Origin: Vreelandella aquamarina
GTDB taxonomy: Bacteria > Pseudomonadota > Gammaproteobacteria > Pseudomonadales > Halomonadaceae
Assembly: GCF_020075495.1 (NCBI RefSeq)
Contig: NZ_JABYQT010000004.1
Location: forward strand, 248,001-312,000
Reading direction: 5' to 3'
DNA length: 64,000 nucleotides
Part shown: in pieces, positions 8,658 to 18,167 of the stretch
Numbering within the stretch: the stretch's first letter is position 1
Layout of the letters: the number at the start of each line of letters is the position of its first letter
The notes under the pieces: model-generated
Databases searched by the model: none
The model's input: the letters and a program-made list of their open reading frames with translations, nothing else
Told to the model about the DNA's origin: nothing
Translations under genes and position numbers: made by a program

Positions 8658-10832
8658 TTACTTCGCCTTGTGAACCTGACGCCACTCATGCAAAAGCGGC
8701 TCGGTGTAGCCCGATGGCTGCTCACGGCCCTTGAAGATCAGGTCGGAGGCGGCCTTGAAGGCCGTGGAGTCTTCAAAGTGGCTGCTCATGGCGGTGTAGG
8801 TGGGGTCGCCGGCATTCTGCTCGTCGACCACTTTCGCCATGCGCGTGAGGGTCTCCTTCACGCGGGCCTCATCCACGATGCCATGGTGCAGCCAGTTGGC
8901 GATGTGCTGGCTGGAGATGCGCAGCGTGGCGCGGTCTTCCATCAGGCCCACGTCGTGAATATCCGGCACCTTGGAGCAGCCCACGCCGTGTTCGACCCAG
9001 CGCACCACGTAGCCCAGAATCCCCTGGCAGTTGTTGTCCAGCTCCTGCTGAATCTCCTCATCGGACCAGTTGGCGTTTTCCGCCACCGGAACGCTGAGCA
9101 GATCGTCCAGGAAGTCCGGCTCGCCTTGGGCTTCCAGCTCGCGCTGAACGTCCGCCACGTTGACCTGATGGTAGTGCAGCGCATGCAGCGTGGCGGCGGT
9201 GGGTGATGGCACCCAGGCGGTGTTGGCACCGGCTTTCGGGTGGCCGATCTTCTGCTCGAGCATGGCGTGCATCAGATCCGGCATGGCCCACATGCCCTTG
9301 CCGATCTGAGCGCGGCCGCGCAGGCCACAGGCAAGGCCTACCTGCACGTTGTTCTTTTCATAGGCGGTGATCCAGGCGGCTGACTTCATGTCACCCTTGC
9401 GCACCATGGGGCCGGCTTCCATGGCGGTGTGCATCTCGTCGCCGGTGCGGTCCAGGAACCCGGTATTGATGAATACCACCCGCGAAGAGGCTTCGTTGAT
9501 GCACGCCTTGAGGTTGACCGTGGTGCGGCGCTCCTCGTCCATGATGCCCATTTTCAGGGTGTCGCGGCTCATGCCCAGAATGTCTTCGACGCGGCCGAAC
9601 AGCTCGTTGGCAAACGCCACTTCCTGGGGGCCGTGCATCTTGGGCTTGACGATATATACCGAACCCGTGCGCGAGTTGCGCGGCTGGTCGGCGTCTTTCT
9701 TCAGATCGTGCAGGGCGAGCAGCGAGGTCATCACGGCGTCGAGAATGCCTTCCGGCAGCTCGTTGCCCGCCTCGTCCAGAATGGCCGGGGTGGTCATCAA
9801 GTGGCCCACGTTGCGCACGAACATCAGCGAACGGCCGGGCAGGGTGACCTTGCCGCCTTCAGTGGTCTGCCAGGTGCGGTCGGCGTTGAGCTTGCGGGTA
9901 AAGGTCTGGTCGCCTTTCTCGATGCGCTCTTCCAGGTCGCCCTTCATCAGGCCAAGCCAGTTGCGGTAGACGCCAACCTTGTCTTCGGCATCCACCGCGG
10001 CCACGGAGTCTTCGCAATCCATGATGGTGGTCAGCGCGGCTTCCACCACCACGTCTTTCACGCCCGCCGGGTCGGTCTTGCCAATGGCATGATCCGCATC
10101 GATCTGGATTTCCAGGTGCAGGCCGTTATTGGCCAGCAGGATAGTGTCAGGCGCGGACATTTCGCCGGTAAAGCCAATCAGCTTGCCTGAATCCTTGAGC
10201 CCGGTGTCGCGGCCGCCGTCCAGGGTTACCACCAGGTGGCCATCGCGAATCGCGTACTTGACCGCATCACGGTGGGAGCCGGTGGCCAACGGAGCCGCTC
10301 GGTCGAGCACACCACGCGCGTAGGCGATGACTTTTTCGCCGCGCTTGGGGTTGAAGCGTTTGCCTTTCTCCGCGCCATCGTCTTCGGAGATGGCATCGGT
10401 GCCGTAAAGCGCGTCGTAAAGGCTGCCCCAGCGCGCGTTGGCGGCATTAAGGGCGTAGCGTGCGTTGCTGACCGGTACGACCAGCTGCGGGCCTGCCTGA
10501 AGCGCCACTTCGCGGTCGACATTGGCGGTGTTGGCCTTGACGCTGGCCGGCGCTTCGGCCAGGTAGCCGATCTCTTTCAGGTGCGCGCGGTAGGCGGGCA
10601 TGTCGCGGACCGGGCCCGGGTTTTCGCGGTGCCAGGCATCGAGCTTTTCCTGCAGCGCGTCACGCTCTGCTAGCAATTGCTGGTTTTTTGGGGTCAGATC
10701 ATGAAACAGGGCATCGACACCGGCCCAGAAGGTGCTTTCATCGACGCCCGTTCCGGGTAGCGCCTGCTCGCTGATAAAGCGGTCCAGCTCGGCGGCCACC
10801 TGTAACCGGTGGCGCGTGATACGCTCGCTCAT
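8658..10832 (-). CDS. glcB: Malate synthase G
   Basis: Condenses glyoxylate and acetyl-CoA to malate in the glyoxylate bypass and in glycolate use. It is the long monomeric G isoform (724 residues; E. coli GlcB 723). Recognisable parts are [16 protein letters not shown] (substrate and Mg region), the signature [28 protein letters not shown], and the C-terminal segment [19 protein letters not shown] that carries the catalytic Asp. The start is the ATG after AGGAGA that gives MSERITRH; an upstream in-frame start would add 12 unrelated residues. It stands alone, not with aceA or glcDEF. The IclR regulator at 62 kb is far away and not obviously linked. Confidence 0.97.
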   Translation of the reverse strand: MSERITRHRLQVAAELDRFISEQALPGTGVDESTFWAGVDALFHDLTPKNQQLLAERDALQEKLDAWHRENPGPVRDMPAYRAHLKEIGYLAEAPASVKANTANVDREVALQAGPQLVVPVSNARYALNAANARWGSLYDALYGTDAISEDDGAEKGKRFNPKRGEKVIAYARGVLDRAAPLATGSHRDAVKYAIRDGHLVVTLDGGRDTGLKDSGKLIGFTGEMSAPDTILLANNGLHLEIQIDADHAIGKTDPAGVKDVVVEAALTTIMDCEDSVAAVDAEDKVGVYRNWLGLMKGDLEERIEKGDQTFTRKLNADRTWQTTEGGKVTLPGRSLMFVRNVGHLMTTPAILDEAGNELPEGILDAVMTSLLALHDLKKDADQPRNSRTGSVYIVKPKMHGPQEVAFANELFGRVEDILGMSRDTLKMGIMDEERRTTVNLKACINEASSRVVFINTGFLDRTGDEMHTAMEAGPMVRKGDMKSAAWITAYEKNNVQVGLACGLRGRAQIGKGMWAMPDLMHAMLEQKIGHPKAGANTAWVPSPTAATLHALHYHQVNVADVQRELEAQGEPDFLDDLLSVPVAENANWSDEEIQQELDNNCQGILGYVVRWVEHGVGCSKVPDIHDVGLMEDRATLRISSQHIANWLHHGIVDEARVKETLTRMAKVVDEQNAGDPTYTAMSSHFEDSTAFKAASDLIFKGREQPSGYTEPLLHEWRQVHKAK

Positions 10833-11010
10833 GGGGTTTCTCCTGTGAAGGTGCCCAAGGGGGATCAAATGGCCTGGGGCAGAGTAAAAGCACGTTTATG
10901 GAAAATACTTCCACAACTGCATGGGCATGTAAACAGCGTAGACCGTAAAGCAGTACAATGCTCGACCAAATGATGAGAAAGGCGCGCATGACGTTCAGGG
11001 AGAAGCACTG

Positions 11011-12006
11011 ATGCACAATTTCCAACAACTGGAAGGCTTGTTTCGGCAGGTGGCAGGCGAATCAGCGTTTTCTCGATTGATACCGGGTGAGCCGCTGTGG
11101 GGCGTCGTGCAGGACTATTTTCTGCACTATGGCCTGGAAGCACTGCTGGAAGGCACCGAAGCGGTGCATGCAGGGTTCATCGATACCGGGCGTTTTGCCC
11201 TGTGGTGTCAGGTGTGGAGCCCGCCCAACCCAAGCGGCACCGCGTTTGTAGTGCACGGCTATTTCGATCACCTGGGGCTTTATCGCCACCTGCTGGCGCA
11301 CCTGCTGGCCAAGGGCTGGCGGGTGGTGCTGTGGGATCTCCCCGGCCACGGCCTTTCCAGCGGCCCGCGAGCGGAAATCGAGGATTTCGACGACTACCAG
11401 CACTGCCTGACCCACGTGCAGACCACCCTGGAAACCCAGGGCCTGGCGCCCAAGCCCTGGCTGGGCGTGGGCCAGAGCACCGGGGCTGCCATTCTTGCCA
11501 CCGACGCCTTGAGCCGCCGCGAGCAGGCAGGCTGGGACGGGCTGGTACTGCTGGCACCGCTGGTGCGACCCTGGCGCTGGAGCCAGGCCAGCTGGGTACA
11601 CCTGATCGCCAGCCCGTTTCTCAAGGAGCTTCCGCGCAAGTACCGGCCCAACTCGACCGATGAAGCTTTCACCGATTTCCTGCGCGACCACGACCCGCTT
11701 CAGCCCGAACGCCTGAGCGTGGCCTGGGTAAGCGCCATGCGCCGCTGGATGCCGCGACTGCTGGCGCTGGCGCCGGTGGATGTGCCCACGCTGATTCTAC
11801 AGGGCGAGCAGGATCTGACGGTGGATTGGGAGTGGAACCTGAACATCCTGGGGGAGAAGTTCACTAACGCTGAGATTCACCATCATCCGGAAGCGCGGCA
11901 CCATCTGGTCAACGAAGCAGAGCCGATTCGCCAGGTGCTGTTTGAGGCCATCAATACGTTTATTGATGGGATGCCCGCCGGAAAGCTTGAAGCTACCGAC
12001 CAATAA
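11011..12006 (+). CDS. Alpha/beta hydrolase, lysophospholipase-like
   Basis: A 331-residue alpha/beta hydrolase of the Hydrolase_4 / monoacylglycerol lipase group. The oxyanion region is FVVHGYFDHLGLY (79-91). The nucleophile is Ser156 in GQSTG, an unusual elbow in place of GHSMG. The acid residue is likely in ILQGEQDLTVDW and the His in HHPEARHHLVNE. LPGHGLSSGPRAEI is typical of PldB-like lysophospholipases. There is no signal peptide, so it is probably cytoplasmic. It is followed 28 bases later by an FMN reductase gene, probably with its own ribosome-binding site. Confidence 0.85.
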   Translation: MHNFQQLEGLFRQVAGESAFSRLIPGEPLWGVVQDYFLHYGLEALLEGTEAVHAGFIDTGRFALWCQVWSPPNPSGTAFVVHGYFDHLGLYRHLLAHLLAKGWRVVLWDLPGHGLSSGPRAEIEDFDDYQHCLTHVQTTLETQGLAPKPWLGVGQSTGAAILATDALSRREQAGWDGLVLLAPLVRPWRWSQASWVHLIASPFLKELPRKYRPNSTDEAFTDFLRDHDPLQPERLSVAWVSAMRRWMPRLLALAPVDVPTLILQGEQDLTVDWEWNLNILGEKFTNAEIHHHPEARHHLVNEAEPIRQVLFEAINTFIDGMPAGKLEATDQ

Positions 12007-12034
12007 GCCATTTACTTAACAGGAGTTTTAACAG

Positions 12035-12625
12035 ATGACTGCAGCGCCCAAGGTATTAGTATTTGCAGGCAGTAGCCGCCAAGGCTCACTCAATAAGCAG
12101 CTAGCCCGGCTGGTGGCCAAGCGTATTGAAGCGCTGGGCGGTGTGGCAACGTTCGTGGATTTAAAAGACTACCCTTGCCCCTTGTTTGATGAAGATATCG
12201 AAACCCAGGGTATACCCGAGAACGTGCTTAAACTGCGTAAGCTTTTAGCCGATCACCAGGCGCTGTTTATCGCCTCACCAGAATACAACGGTTTTATCAC
12301 CCCGCTTTTGAAGAACACGCTGGACTGGCTGTCTCGCCCTTATGAAGACACGCCGGGCCTGGCACTTTACTCAGGTAAATGGGCCGCGCTGGTGTCAGCA
12401 TCCCCCGGCGGGCTAGGCGGCATTCGCGCCATGCCGCTAGCCCAGCAACTGCTAGCCAATCTGGGTTTGATCGTACTGCCCCAGCCCATGTCGCTATCCA
12501 AAGCTCATACTGCTTTTGATGAAACGGGCGCGTTTATCGAAGAAACCAATAGCAAAAAGCTTGATGCCCTTTGCCAGCGGCTGGTGGATATTCTGGCGTG
12601 TACCAGCGAGAAAATTCTACTTTAG
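12035..12625 (+). CDS. NAD(P)H-dependent FMN reductase family protein
   Basis: A 196-residue flavodoxin-like NADPH-dependent FMN reductase. The FMN phosphate loop is GSSRQGSLN (12-20), the isoalloxazine-contact motif is SPEYNGFITP (81-90), and the later loop SASPGGLGGIRA follows the family pattern. Such enzymes reduce FMN, quinones, chromate or azo dyes; the substrate is unknown. AGGAG precedes the ATG. Its base composition is visibly less GC-rich than upstream genes, and it lies at the edge of the scarred region that begins just after its stop. Confidence 0.88.
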   Translation: MTAAPKVLVFAGSSRQGSLNKQLARLVAKRIEALGGVATFVDLKDYPCPLFDEDIETQGIPENVLKLRKLLADHQALFIASPEYNGFITPLLKNTLDWLSRPYEDTPGLALYSGKWAALVSASPGGLGGIRAMPLAQQLLANLGLIVLPQPMSLSKAHTAFDETGAFIEETNSKKLDALCQRLVDILACTSEKILL

Positions 12626-12640
12626 GGCCTATCAGGCAAG

Positions 12641-12700
12641 CCCGTTTCAACAGCCTATTCAATTACCGTAGGTGCGGATGGAAAAATCGGGCTTAAACTT
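12641..12700 (-). repeat. Possible decayed copy of the comM 3' end (copy 1)
   Basis: On the minus strand the segment containing CTACGG...ATAGGCTGTTGAA resembles copy 2 at 13473-13562 (CTACCGG...ATAGGCTATTGAA), which in turn resembles the end of the intact comM gene. About three quarters of positions match over roughly 37 bases with one gap, and weaker similarity continues to GGGCTTAAACTTT. The alignment was done by eye, so this copy is only tentative. Confidence 0.4.
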
Positions 12701-12797
12701 TTATGTATTAACTATCATTGATTTAGTGATAAAATTATTAAACAGGTTATGAGTAGGCAAAGAGCTTACAAGCGAAGATCAATAGAATGATTAATAA

Positions 12798-13336
12798 ATG
12801 AATAGAGATTTTCAGTATTTGACAGAACTGATTGAAGAGTTTTTTCGTCAGCGAAGAGTGGGTAGATCTTTAAGTATTATTGAAGAGCAAAATATTACGG
12901 GTTGGGAAGTCTGGTTTCAGGTTGAGTTCGCCAACTTCCTCAGCCAGCATCACTCCATGCCTGAATGGTGGCGTGAGTACGCTGTAGAGTTTGACCGTCG
13001 AAGGGAGAAGATGGGATCTTTTTGTCGTCCCGATTTTATAATTCGTAAGAAAGGATGGCGGACAGATGCGTATGCAGCCCTGGAAGTAAAGCAGCACCCA
13101 GAAGCTAGCGTATGTTTCTATAATATGATGAAAGATATAGAAAAATTGCCAAAATCAGGGCGTCATCTTTGGATATTAGGTCTTTCTGGGTACTTGGTAT
13201 TCATTTAAGAAAACCTAAGGCCGAACTTTTTAATATGATTGAGTCACGACACGAGGTTGCCGGATTGAAGTTGCATGCCGATAATGTTCTTATCAAGTAT
13301 ATACCCAATAGTAAATATGCATTCTCTATATTCTAG
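12798..13336 (+). pseudogene. Frameshifted AT-rich gene, possible PD-(D/E)XK nuclease-like protein
   Basis: The first frame runs from an ATG for 136 residues and stops at 13208. In the -1 frame an open stretch starts before that stop (RSFWVLGIHLRKPKAELF) and continues to a stop at 13336. Joining the frames near 13175-13190 gives a protein of about 179 residues. A one-base loss, a sequencing error or frameshifting could explain this; no clear slippery heptamer is visible. RPDFIIRKKG followed by AALEVKQ is a possible PD-x(n)-(D/E)xK core, so a nuclease-like fold is conceivable but unproven. The gene is strongly AT-rich against its surroundings and lies between two comM-end-like repeats, which suggests horizontal transfer. 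I do not recognise a named family. Confidence 0.6.
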
Positions 13337-13472
13337 AGTAGATAGTAGAGATTTTATTTCGACTTGAGGAGGTCGAAAAGCAGTTCTAGTAAATGTTAGA
13401 AAAAAATTGCGAATAAAGCTTTAAAACTTTTCCGCTATCTACTTGTTTAAAATGGCGGAACCAATTGTCGAG

Positions 13473-13562
13473 TTAAGCACACTTCAATAGCCTATCCAGC
13501 TGCCGGTAGCCAATGGCTCCTATAAAATGCGGTTGGGTGGGCTTAGGTTTGTCCTCTAAGGT
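13473..13562 (-). pseudogene. Remnant of a second comM 3' end (copy 2)
   Basis: Read on the minus strand, one frame gives KPKPTQPHFIGAIGYRQLDR followed by LLKCA and a stop. The intact ComM ends PKPTQAHLIEAIGYRQLDR then MLGKG. The DNA matches the true comM end at about 78% over 66 bases, and many differences fall at third codon positions. It is therefore a diverged, real coding remnant and not chance similarity. It starts abruptly; no upstream ComM sequence remains. It indicates an older insertion or recombination at the comM end. Confidence 0.8.
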
Positions 13563-13600
13563 AGGGGGGAGATTGCCTTTAACTCAAGGATGTTTTACAC

Positions 13601-14431
13601 ATGTCAGATATTCTGATGAGTGCCCATGAGCTGCTGGATCGCCTGGCAAGTGATGCGCCGCCCAAAGTGCTGGACGCCTCGCTGCCCAACAGCCCCATTG
13701 CGGCCTACGTGCCGGAGGATGATCGCAAGATTCCAGGCTCTCTCGAGTTTGATATCGAGCAGGTCTTTTCTGACCGGGAAGCGACGTTTCCACATACGTT
13801 GCCCGCGAAAGAGGCCTTGGAAGCGGCGTGCCAAGGGCTTGGCTTGAGCCCCGAAGACGAGATCGTGGTCTACGATAACCGCGGCGTTTACTCCTCCCCG
13901 CGGGCCTATTGGCTGCTTGCCCAGACAGGCTTCAAGAAAGTAAACCTGCTGGATGGCGGCTTGCCCCATTGGCTCTCGCTGTCGCTGCCGGTTCAGCAGG
14001 GCTATTCTGCTCCAACGCCGTTGACTGCCTCGCCTGCGCTCCAGGCCAATAAAAGCGTGGTCAGCGTGGATGAAGTTCACGATAACATCGAACGCCAGCG
14101 CTTAAAGGTGGTGGATGCCCGAAGTGCTGCGCGCTTTTCAGGGCAGACCCCCGAGCCTCGACCGGAATTGCCCAGTGGCCATATTCCAGGCTCCGTCAAT
14201 CTGCCCTTTACCGAGCTTCTGGAAAACGGGCACTTCAAGCGCCGCGAGGAAATTGCAGCGCTCATGCGCAGCAAGCAGCTTGAGCCGTCGGACCACCTGG
14301 CCTTCAGCTGTGGCTCCGGCATCACCGCCTGCATCGTATGGGTGGCAGCGGAGCTTGCCGGGTACGAGCACCTTTCGCTGTTCGATGGCTCATGGACAGC
14401 GTGGGTAATGAGCGGCCGCCATACGAGTTGA
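13601..14431 (+). CDS. 3-mercaptopyruvate/thiosulfate sulfurtransferase (tandem rhodanese)
   Basis: A 276-residue protein with two rhodanese domains. The inactive N-terminal domain is about residues 8-130, with VVYDNRGVYSSPRAYWLL. The catalytic C-terminal domain is about 150-270 with the active Cys at C237 in CGSGITA, closer to the mercaptopyruvate type (CGSGVTA) than to thiosulfate rhodanese (CRxGx[RT]). It transfers sulfane sulfur to thiophilic acceptors in the cytoplasm. It sits between a comM remnant and the intact comM gene, so it may have arrived by insertion at the comM end. It is convergent with comM, 24 bases away. Confidence 0.88.
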   Translation: MSDILMSAHELLDRLASDAPPKVLDASLPNSPIAAYVPEDDRKIPGSLEFDIEQVFSDREATFPHTLPAKEALEAACQGLGLSPEDEIVVYDNRGVYSSPRAYWLLAQTGFKKVNLLDGGLPHWLSLSLPVQQGYSAPTPLTASPALQANKSVVSVDEVHDNIERQRLKVVDARSAARFSGQTPEPRPELPSGHIPGSVNLPFTELLENGHFKRREEIAALMRSKQLEPSDHLAFSCGSGITACIVWVAAELAGYEHLSLFDGSWTAWVMSGRHTS

Positions 14432-14455
14432 TGGCGACCCTTTGTAGTAGCACTC

Positions 14456-15973
14456 TCAACCTTTCCCCAGCATCCGGTCCAGCTGCCGATAGCCGATGGC
14501 CTCGATCAGATGCGCCTGGGTGGGCTTGGGTTCGCCCTGTAAATCAGCCAGCGTCAGCGCCACGCGCAGTACGCGGTGGTAAGCGCGGGCGGAGAGCTTG
14601 AGTTTTTCCAGCACGTTGGCAAGCCAGGTGCGCTCCTCATCGTTCAGGTCGCAGGCGGCTTCCAGCGCCTTGCCGCCAAGCTGGCTATTGAGCGCGCCGC
14701 GCGCCATCTGGCGCTCCCTGGCTGCCATCACGCGCTCGCGCACCGCATCCGACGATTCGCCTTGGGTCTGGGCGGTGAGCTGTTCCGGCGGCAGGGCAGG
14801 CACTTCGACCTGCAGGTCGATGCGGTCCAGCAGGGGGCCGGAAAGCCGCGCCTGATAGCGCTGGATCTGGCTGGCGCTGCACTGGCAGCGCTGGCGCGGG
14901 TCGCCCAGGTGCCCACAGGGGCAAGGGTTCATGGCGGCTACCAGTTGAAACTGCGCCGGGTAACGGCGCTCGTGGCTGGCGCGGGCCAGGTGTATTTCAC
15001 CGGTTTCCAGCGGCTGTCGCAGCACTTCCAGTACGTTGCGGGAAAACTCCGGCAGCTCGTCCAGAAACAGCACCCCGTGGTGAGCGAGTGAAATCTCCCC
15101 TGGCTTGGGTTTGGAACCGCCGCCCACCAGCGCGGCGGCACTTGCACTATGGTGCGGCTGGCGAAACGGGCGCTTGCCCCAGTCGGCATCCAGGGGTAGC
15201 CCGCACACCGAGCGCACGGCGGCCACTGCCAAGGCATCATCCTCACCAAGCGGCGGCAGAATGCCCGGCAGGCGGCTGGCGAGCATGGTCTTGCCGGTGC
15301 CCGGCGGGCCAGCGAACAACAGGTTGTGTCCCCCGGCAGCGGCGACTTCCAGCGCCCGGCGCGCCTGCTGTTGGCCGCGCACATCGGCCAGATCCGCCAT
15401 GGGCGTGGTGGTCTTGACTGAGGCGGGCAGCCGATGCGGGGCGATCTTCTCCTGACCCAGCAGGTGGGCCACTACCTGCCACAAGGTGTCGGCAGGCAGT
15501 ACCGGAAGATCGCCGGCGAGTGCGGCTTCATCCGCGCACTCACGAGGAATGATCAGGGCTTTCTTGGCCCGGCGCGTTGCCAGTGCAAAGGGCAGCATGC
15601 CGGGTACGGCACGCAGCTTGCCATCCAGCGCCAGCTCACCGGCGCACTCCATGCCTTCCAGCGCCTCTACCGGAATCTGGCCCGAGGCGGCCAGGATGCC
15701 CAGCGCAATCGGCAGGTCGAACCGCCCACCCTCCTTGGGCAGGTCGGCAGGGGCGAGGTTGAGCGTAATCCGCCGGGTGTTGGGGAAATCAAACCCGGCG
15801 TTGACCAGGGCGCTGCGCACCCGTTCGCGGCTCTCTTTTACCGCGGTTTCCGGCAGGCCCACCAGCGTGAGCCCGGGCAGGCCGTTGGCCAGGTGTACTT
15901 CCACGTGCACCGCCGGTGCGTCCAATCCCACGCCTGCCCGCGTGGCTACAATCGCTAGGGTCATTGCGCTCAC
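14456..15973 (-). CDS. comM: ComM/YifB family AAA+ helicase (Mg-chelatase-like)
   Basis: A 505-residue protein. In Vibrio cholerae ComM is a hexameric helicase that promotes branch migration during natural transformation. The N-terminal domain begins MTLAIVATRAGVGLDAPAV with NGLPGLTLVGLPETAVKESRERV. The AAA+ core has Walker A GPPGTGKTM near residue 220 and the Walker B-like region HHGVLFLDELPEF. A Cys-rich insert NPCPCG...CQCS follows. The C terminus ends YRQLDRMLGKG. Full length and intact. Its 3' end is the sequence repeated at 13.5 kb and possibly at 12.65 kb. The iron cluster starts just upstream. Confidence 0.95.
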   Translation of the reverse strand: MSAMTLAIVATRAGVGLDAPAVHVEVHLANGLPGLTLVGLPETAVKESRERVRSALVNAGFDFPNTRRITLNLAPADLPKEGGRFDLPIALGILAASGQIPVEALEGMECAGELALDGKLRAVPGMLPFALATRRAKKALIIPRECADEAALAGDLPVLPADTLWQVVAHLLGQEKIAPHRLPASVKTTTPMADLADVRGQQQARRALEVAAAGGHNLLFAGPPGTGKTMLASRLPGILPPLGEDDALAVAAVRSVCGLPLDADWGKRPFRQPHHSASAAALVGGGSKPKPGEISLAHHGVLFLDELPEFSRNVLEVLRQPLETGEIHLARASHERRYPAQFQLVAAMNPCPCGHLGDPRQRCQCSASQIQRYQARLSGPLLDRIDLQVEVPALPPEQLTAQTQGESSDAVRERVMAARERQMARGALNSQLGGKALEAACDLNDEERTWLANVLEKLKLSARAYHRVLRVALTLADLQGEPKPTQAHLIEAIGYRQLDRMLGKG

Positions 15974-16056
15974 TCGCTAGGTTTACTTAACCCTAACTTA
16001 ACTTATTTGAGCAGGCGTTGATAGCGCTGGCGAGGCCGCTGTATAGTGGATATAAA

Positions 16057-16071
16057 TAACAACGATTATCA
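16057..16071. promoter_or_regulatory. Probable Fur box upstream of the first TonB receptor
   Basis: The sequence TAACAACGATTATCA fits the 7-1-7 Fur pattern (TGATAAT-N-ATTATCA, read on either strand), with one half perfect and the other 5 of 7. It lies about 40 bases before the receptor gene, where iron-dependent repression would be expected. Confidence 0.65.
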
Positions 16072-16109
16072 CTAAAAATCTTTCTACCTCCTGCTTCTAA
16101 CCCAATCGA

Positions 16110-18167
16110 GTGCCCAACATGCCGTCTTTGCCGTTTGTTCGCCGCCCCCTGGCGCGTTCCATTGCCGCGTTGATTCCTGTCACCGCCGTTCTTGCCTGCG
16201 CCACGGCCAGCGCTCAGGAAGCGGTCGATAACGACACCGTCGTGGTGGTCGGCACGGCCTTGAAGGTAGATACACCGCTGGTGGAAACGCCACGCCCGGT
16301 TTCAAGCGTTGACCGTGAGGAGCTTGAAGCCCGCAACGTGCAGCAGCTGGATGAAACCTTCCGCTATCGCGCGGGGGTACTTGCCGGCCATTACGGCAGC
16401 GACAACGATACCGACTGGTTCAAGGTGCGCGGGTTTGACCAGTCCACTTACCAGGATGGCCTGCGAATCTATCGCGAAGGCTTCTATCAGTGGCTGCCGG
16501 AGCCTTACGGGCTTGAACGGGTGGAGGTGTTCAAGGGGCCGTCCTCGATCCTTTACGGCGAGGCGCCTCCCGGCGGGTTGATCAATGCGGTGAGCAAGCG
16601 GCCAACGGATACCCCGCAGGGCAGCGTGAATGTCCAGCTGGGCAACCGCAACCACCGCCAGGTGGGCATCGATACCAGCGGCCCTGCAGGCGAATCGGAC
16701 GATGTGCGCTACCGCGTGGTGGGCATGTATAAAGAGCGCGACGGCGATCTGGATAACACGGATAACGAGCGCTACTACTTCGCCCCCAGCCTGGCGGTGG
16801 ACGTCAGTGAAGATACCAGCGTTACTTTCCTGGCCAGCGTGCAGAAGGACGATGGCGTGCCCGTCAATGGCTTCAAGCTGCCCTACGGCAGCATTCAGGA
16901 TACGCCGTTTGGCCGAGTCAGCCCGCAGTCCAACGTCAGCGAACCCGACTATGACCGCAACAAGCGCACTCAGTGGGGGCTAGGTTACGAGCTGCGCCAT
17001 CAGGTCAACGACACCTGGGCGTTCGAGCAGGATTTACGCTACAGCGAACTCGACCTGGAGCTTCGCAATACCTATGCGCTCTCCATGGTGGACGACCGTC
17101 GCGCCTCACGCGGGCTGACCCTGCGCGACGGCAAGGCCGATAGCTGGACGGTAGACAACCGCTTCGTGGGCAACTGGTACACCGAGCGCACTGAAAATAC
17201 CCTGCTGGTGGGCGTTGATTACCAGAACCTGGGCCTCAAGGGCCAGGAGGGCGATGATTATGCTTTCGGTGCGCCGATCGACATCTTCACGCCCACCTAC
17301 GGCAACTACACCCCGTTTGCCGATGAAGATCTGGTCGAACGGCATATCGATAAAGAGCAGACCGGCGTTTACCTGCAAAACCAGCTGCGCCTGGATGACC
17401 GCTGGGTAGTGCTGGGCGGCGTACGTTACGACCATGCCGAGACCGAGAACACCAACGTGACGGCGGGCACTACCGAACGCTCTGACGATAACCAGCTCTC
17501 CTGGTCTGGCGGCGTCATGTACCTGGGCGAGAACGGCATCAACCCTTACCTCAGCTACACCGAATCCTTCGAGCCCATTGCCCAGTCCGACAGCGCGGGC
17601 AATCTCTATGACCCGCGTGAAGGGCGCCAGTGGGAAGCGGGGGTGAAGTACGCGCCCATCGGCTGGGATGGCTACGTGACTGCCGCCGTGTTCGATCTGG
17701 AAGAGAGCAACACGCTGGTTACCTCGCCGGCAGGGTTTCAGGTGCAGGAAGGCGAGCGTAGCTCCCAGGGGTTCGAGCTTGAAGGCGTAGGCTATGTCAC
17801 CGATGACCTGAAGGTCACCGCCGCCTACACCTATACCGATTCGCGCCTGGAAGATGACCAGCGCGCCAGCCTGATTCCGCGCCACCAGGCCTCCACCTGG
17901 CTCGATTACGCCTTTACCGGCGGTGCGCTGGATGGCGTGACCCTGGGCGGCGGCGTGCGCTACGTGGGCGAGAGCGTGGATGGCGATACCCAGGTAGGCA
18001 GCTTCACCCTGGCGGATGCCATGATCGGCTACGAGTTTGCTGAAGGCTGGCAGGCGCAGCTCAACGTCAATAACCTGACCGATAAAGAGTACGTGGCCAG
18101 CTGCGACTACTGGTGCTACTTCGGGGAATCGCGCAGCGTGATCGGCAGCGTCAGCTACCGCTGGTAA
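16110..18167 (+). CDS. TonB-dependent siderophore receptor (hydroxamate/FhuA-like)
   Basis: An outer-membrane ligand-gated channel for a ferric siderophore, energised by TonB-ExbBD. It has a signal peptide with probable cleavage after CATASAQ. A TonB-box-like VVVVG follows, then the plug domain with FKVRGFDQS and VFKGPSSILYGEAPPGG, and a 22-strand barrel that ends in the terminal aromatic SVSYRW. The late ASC...C pair before the last strand resembles E. coli FhuA. A GTG start is given; an ATG three codons later is equally possible. Its 3' end overlaps the convergent fhuD-like gene by 17 bases. The siderophore itself cannot be read from sequence. Confidence 0.9.
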   Translation: MPNMPSLPFVRRPLARSIAALIPVTAVLACATASAQEAVDNDTVVVVGTALKVDTPLVETPRPVSSVDREELEARNVQQLDETFRYRAGVLAGHYGSDNDTDWFKVRGFDQSTYQDGLRIYREGFYQWLPEPYGLERVEVFKGPSSILYGEAPPGGLINAVSKRPTDTPQGSVNVQLGNRNHRQVGIDTSGPAGESDDVRYRVVGMYKERDGDLDNTDNERYYFAPSLAVDVSEDTSVTFLASVQKDDGVPVNGFKLPYGSIQDTPFGRVSPQSNVSEPDYDRNKRTQWGLGYELRHQVNDTWAFEQDLRYSELDLELRNTYALSMVDDRRASRGLTLRDGKADSWTVDNRFVGNWYTERTENTLLVGVDYQNLGLKGQEGDDYAFGAPIDIFTPTYGNYTPFADEDLVERHIDKEQTGVYLQNQLRLDDRWVVLGGVRYDHAETENTNVTAGTTERSDDNQLSWSGGVMYLGENGINPYLSYTESFEPIAQSDSAGNLYDPREGRQWEAGVKYAPIGWDGYVTAAVFDLEESNTLVTSPAGFQVQEGERSSQGFELEGVGYVTDDLKVTAAYTYTDSRLEDDQRASLIPRHQASTWLDYAFTGGALDGVTLGGGVRYVGESVDGDTQVGSFTLADAMIGYEFAEGWQAQLNVNNLTDKEYVASCDYWCYFGESRSVIGSVSYRW

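Noticed and set aside
13175..13190. Programmed -1 frameshifting in the AT-rich gene
   Set aside because: No slippery X-XXY-YYZ heptamer followed by a stem was found, and the gene is in a decayed neighbourhood, so a simple mutation or a sequence error is more likely.
12600..16000. Intact integrase or transposase for the comM-linked region
   Set aside because: No frame with recombinase or DDE transposase motifs was found; only flanking remnants remain.
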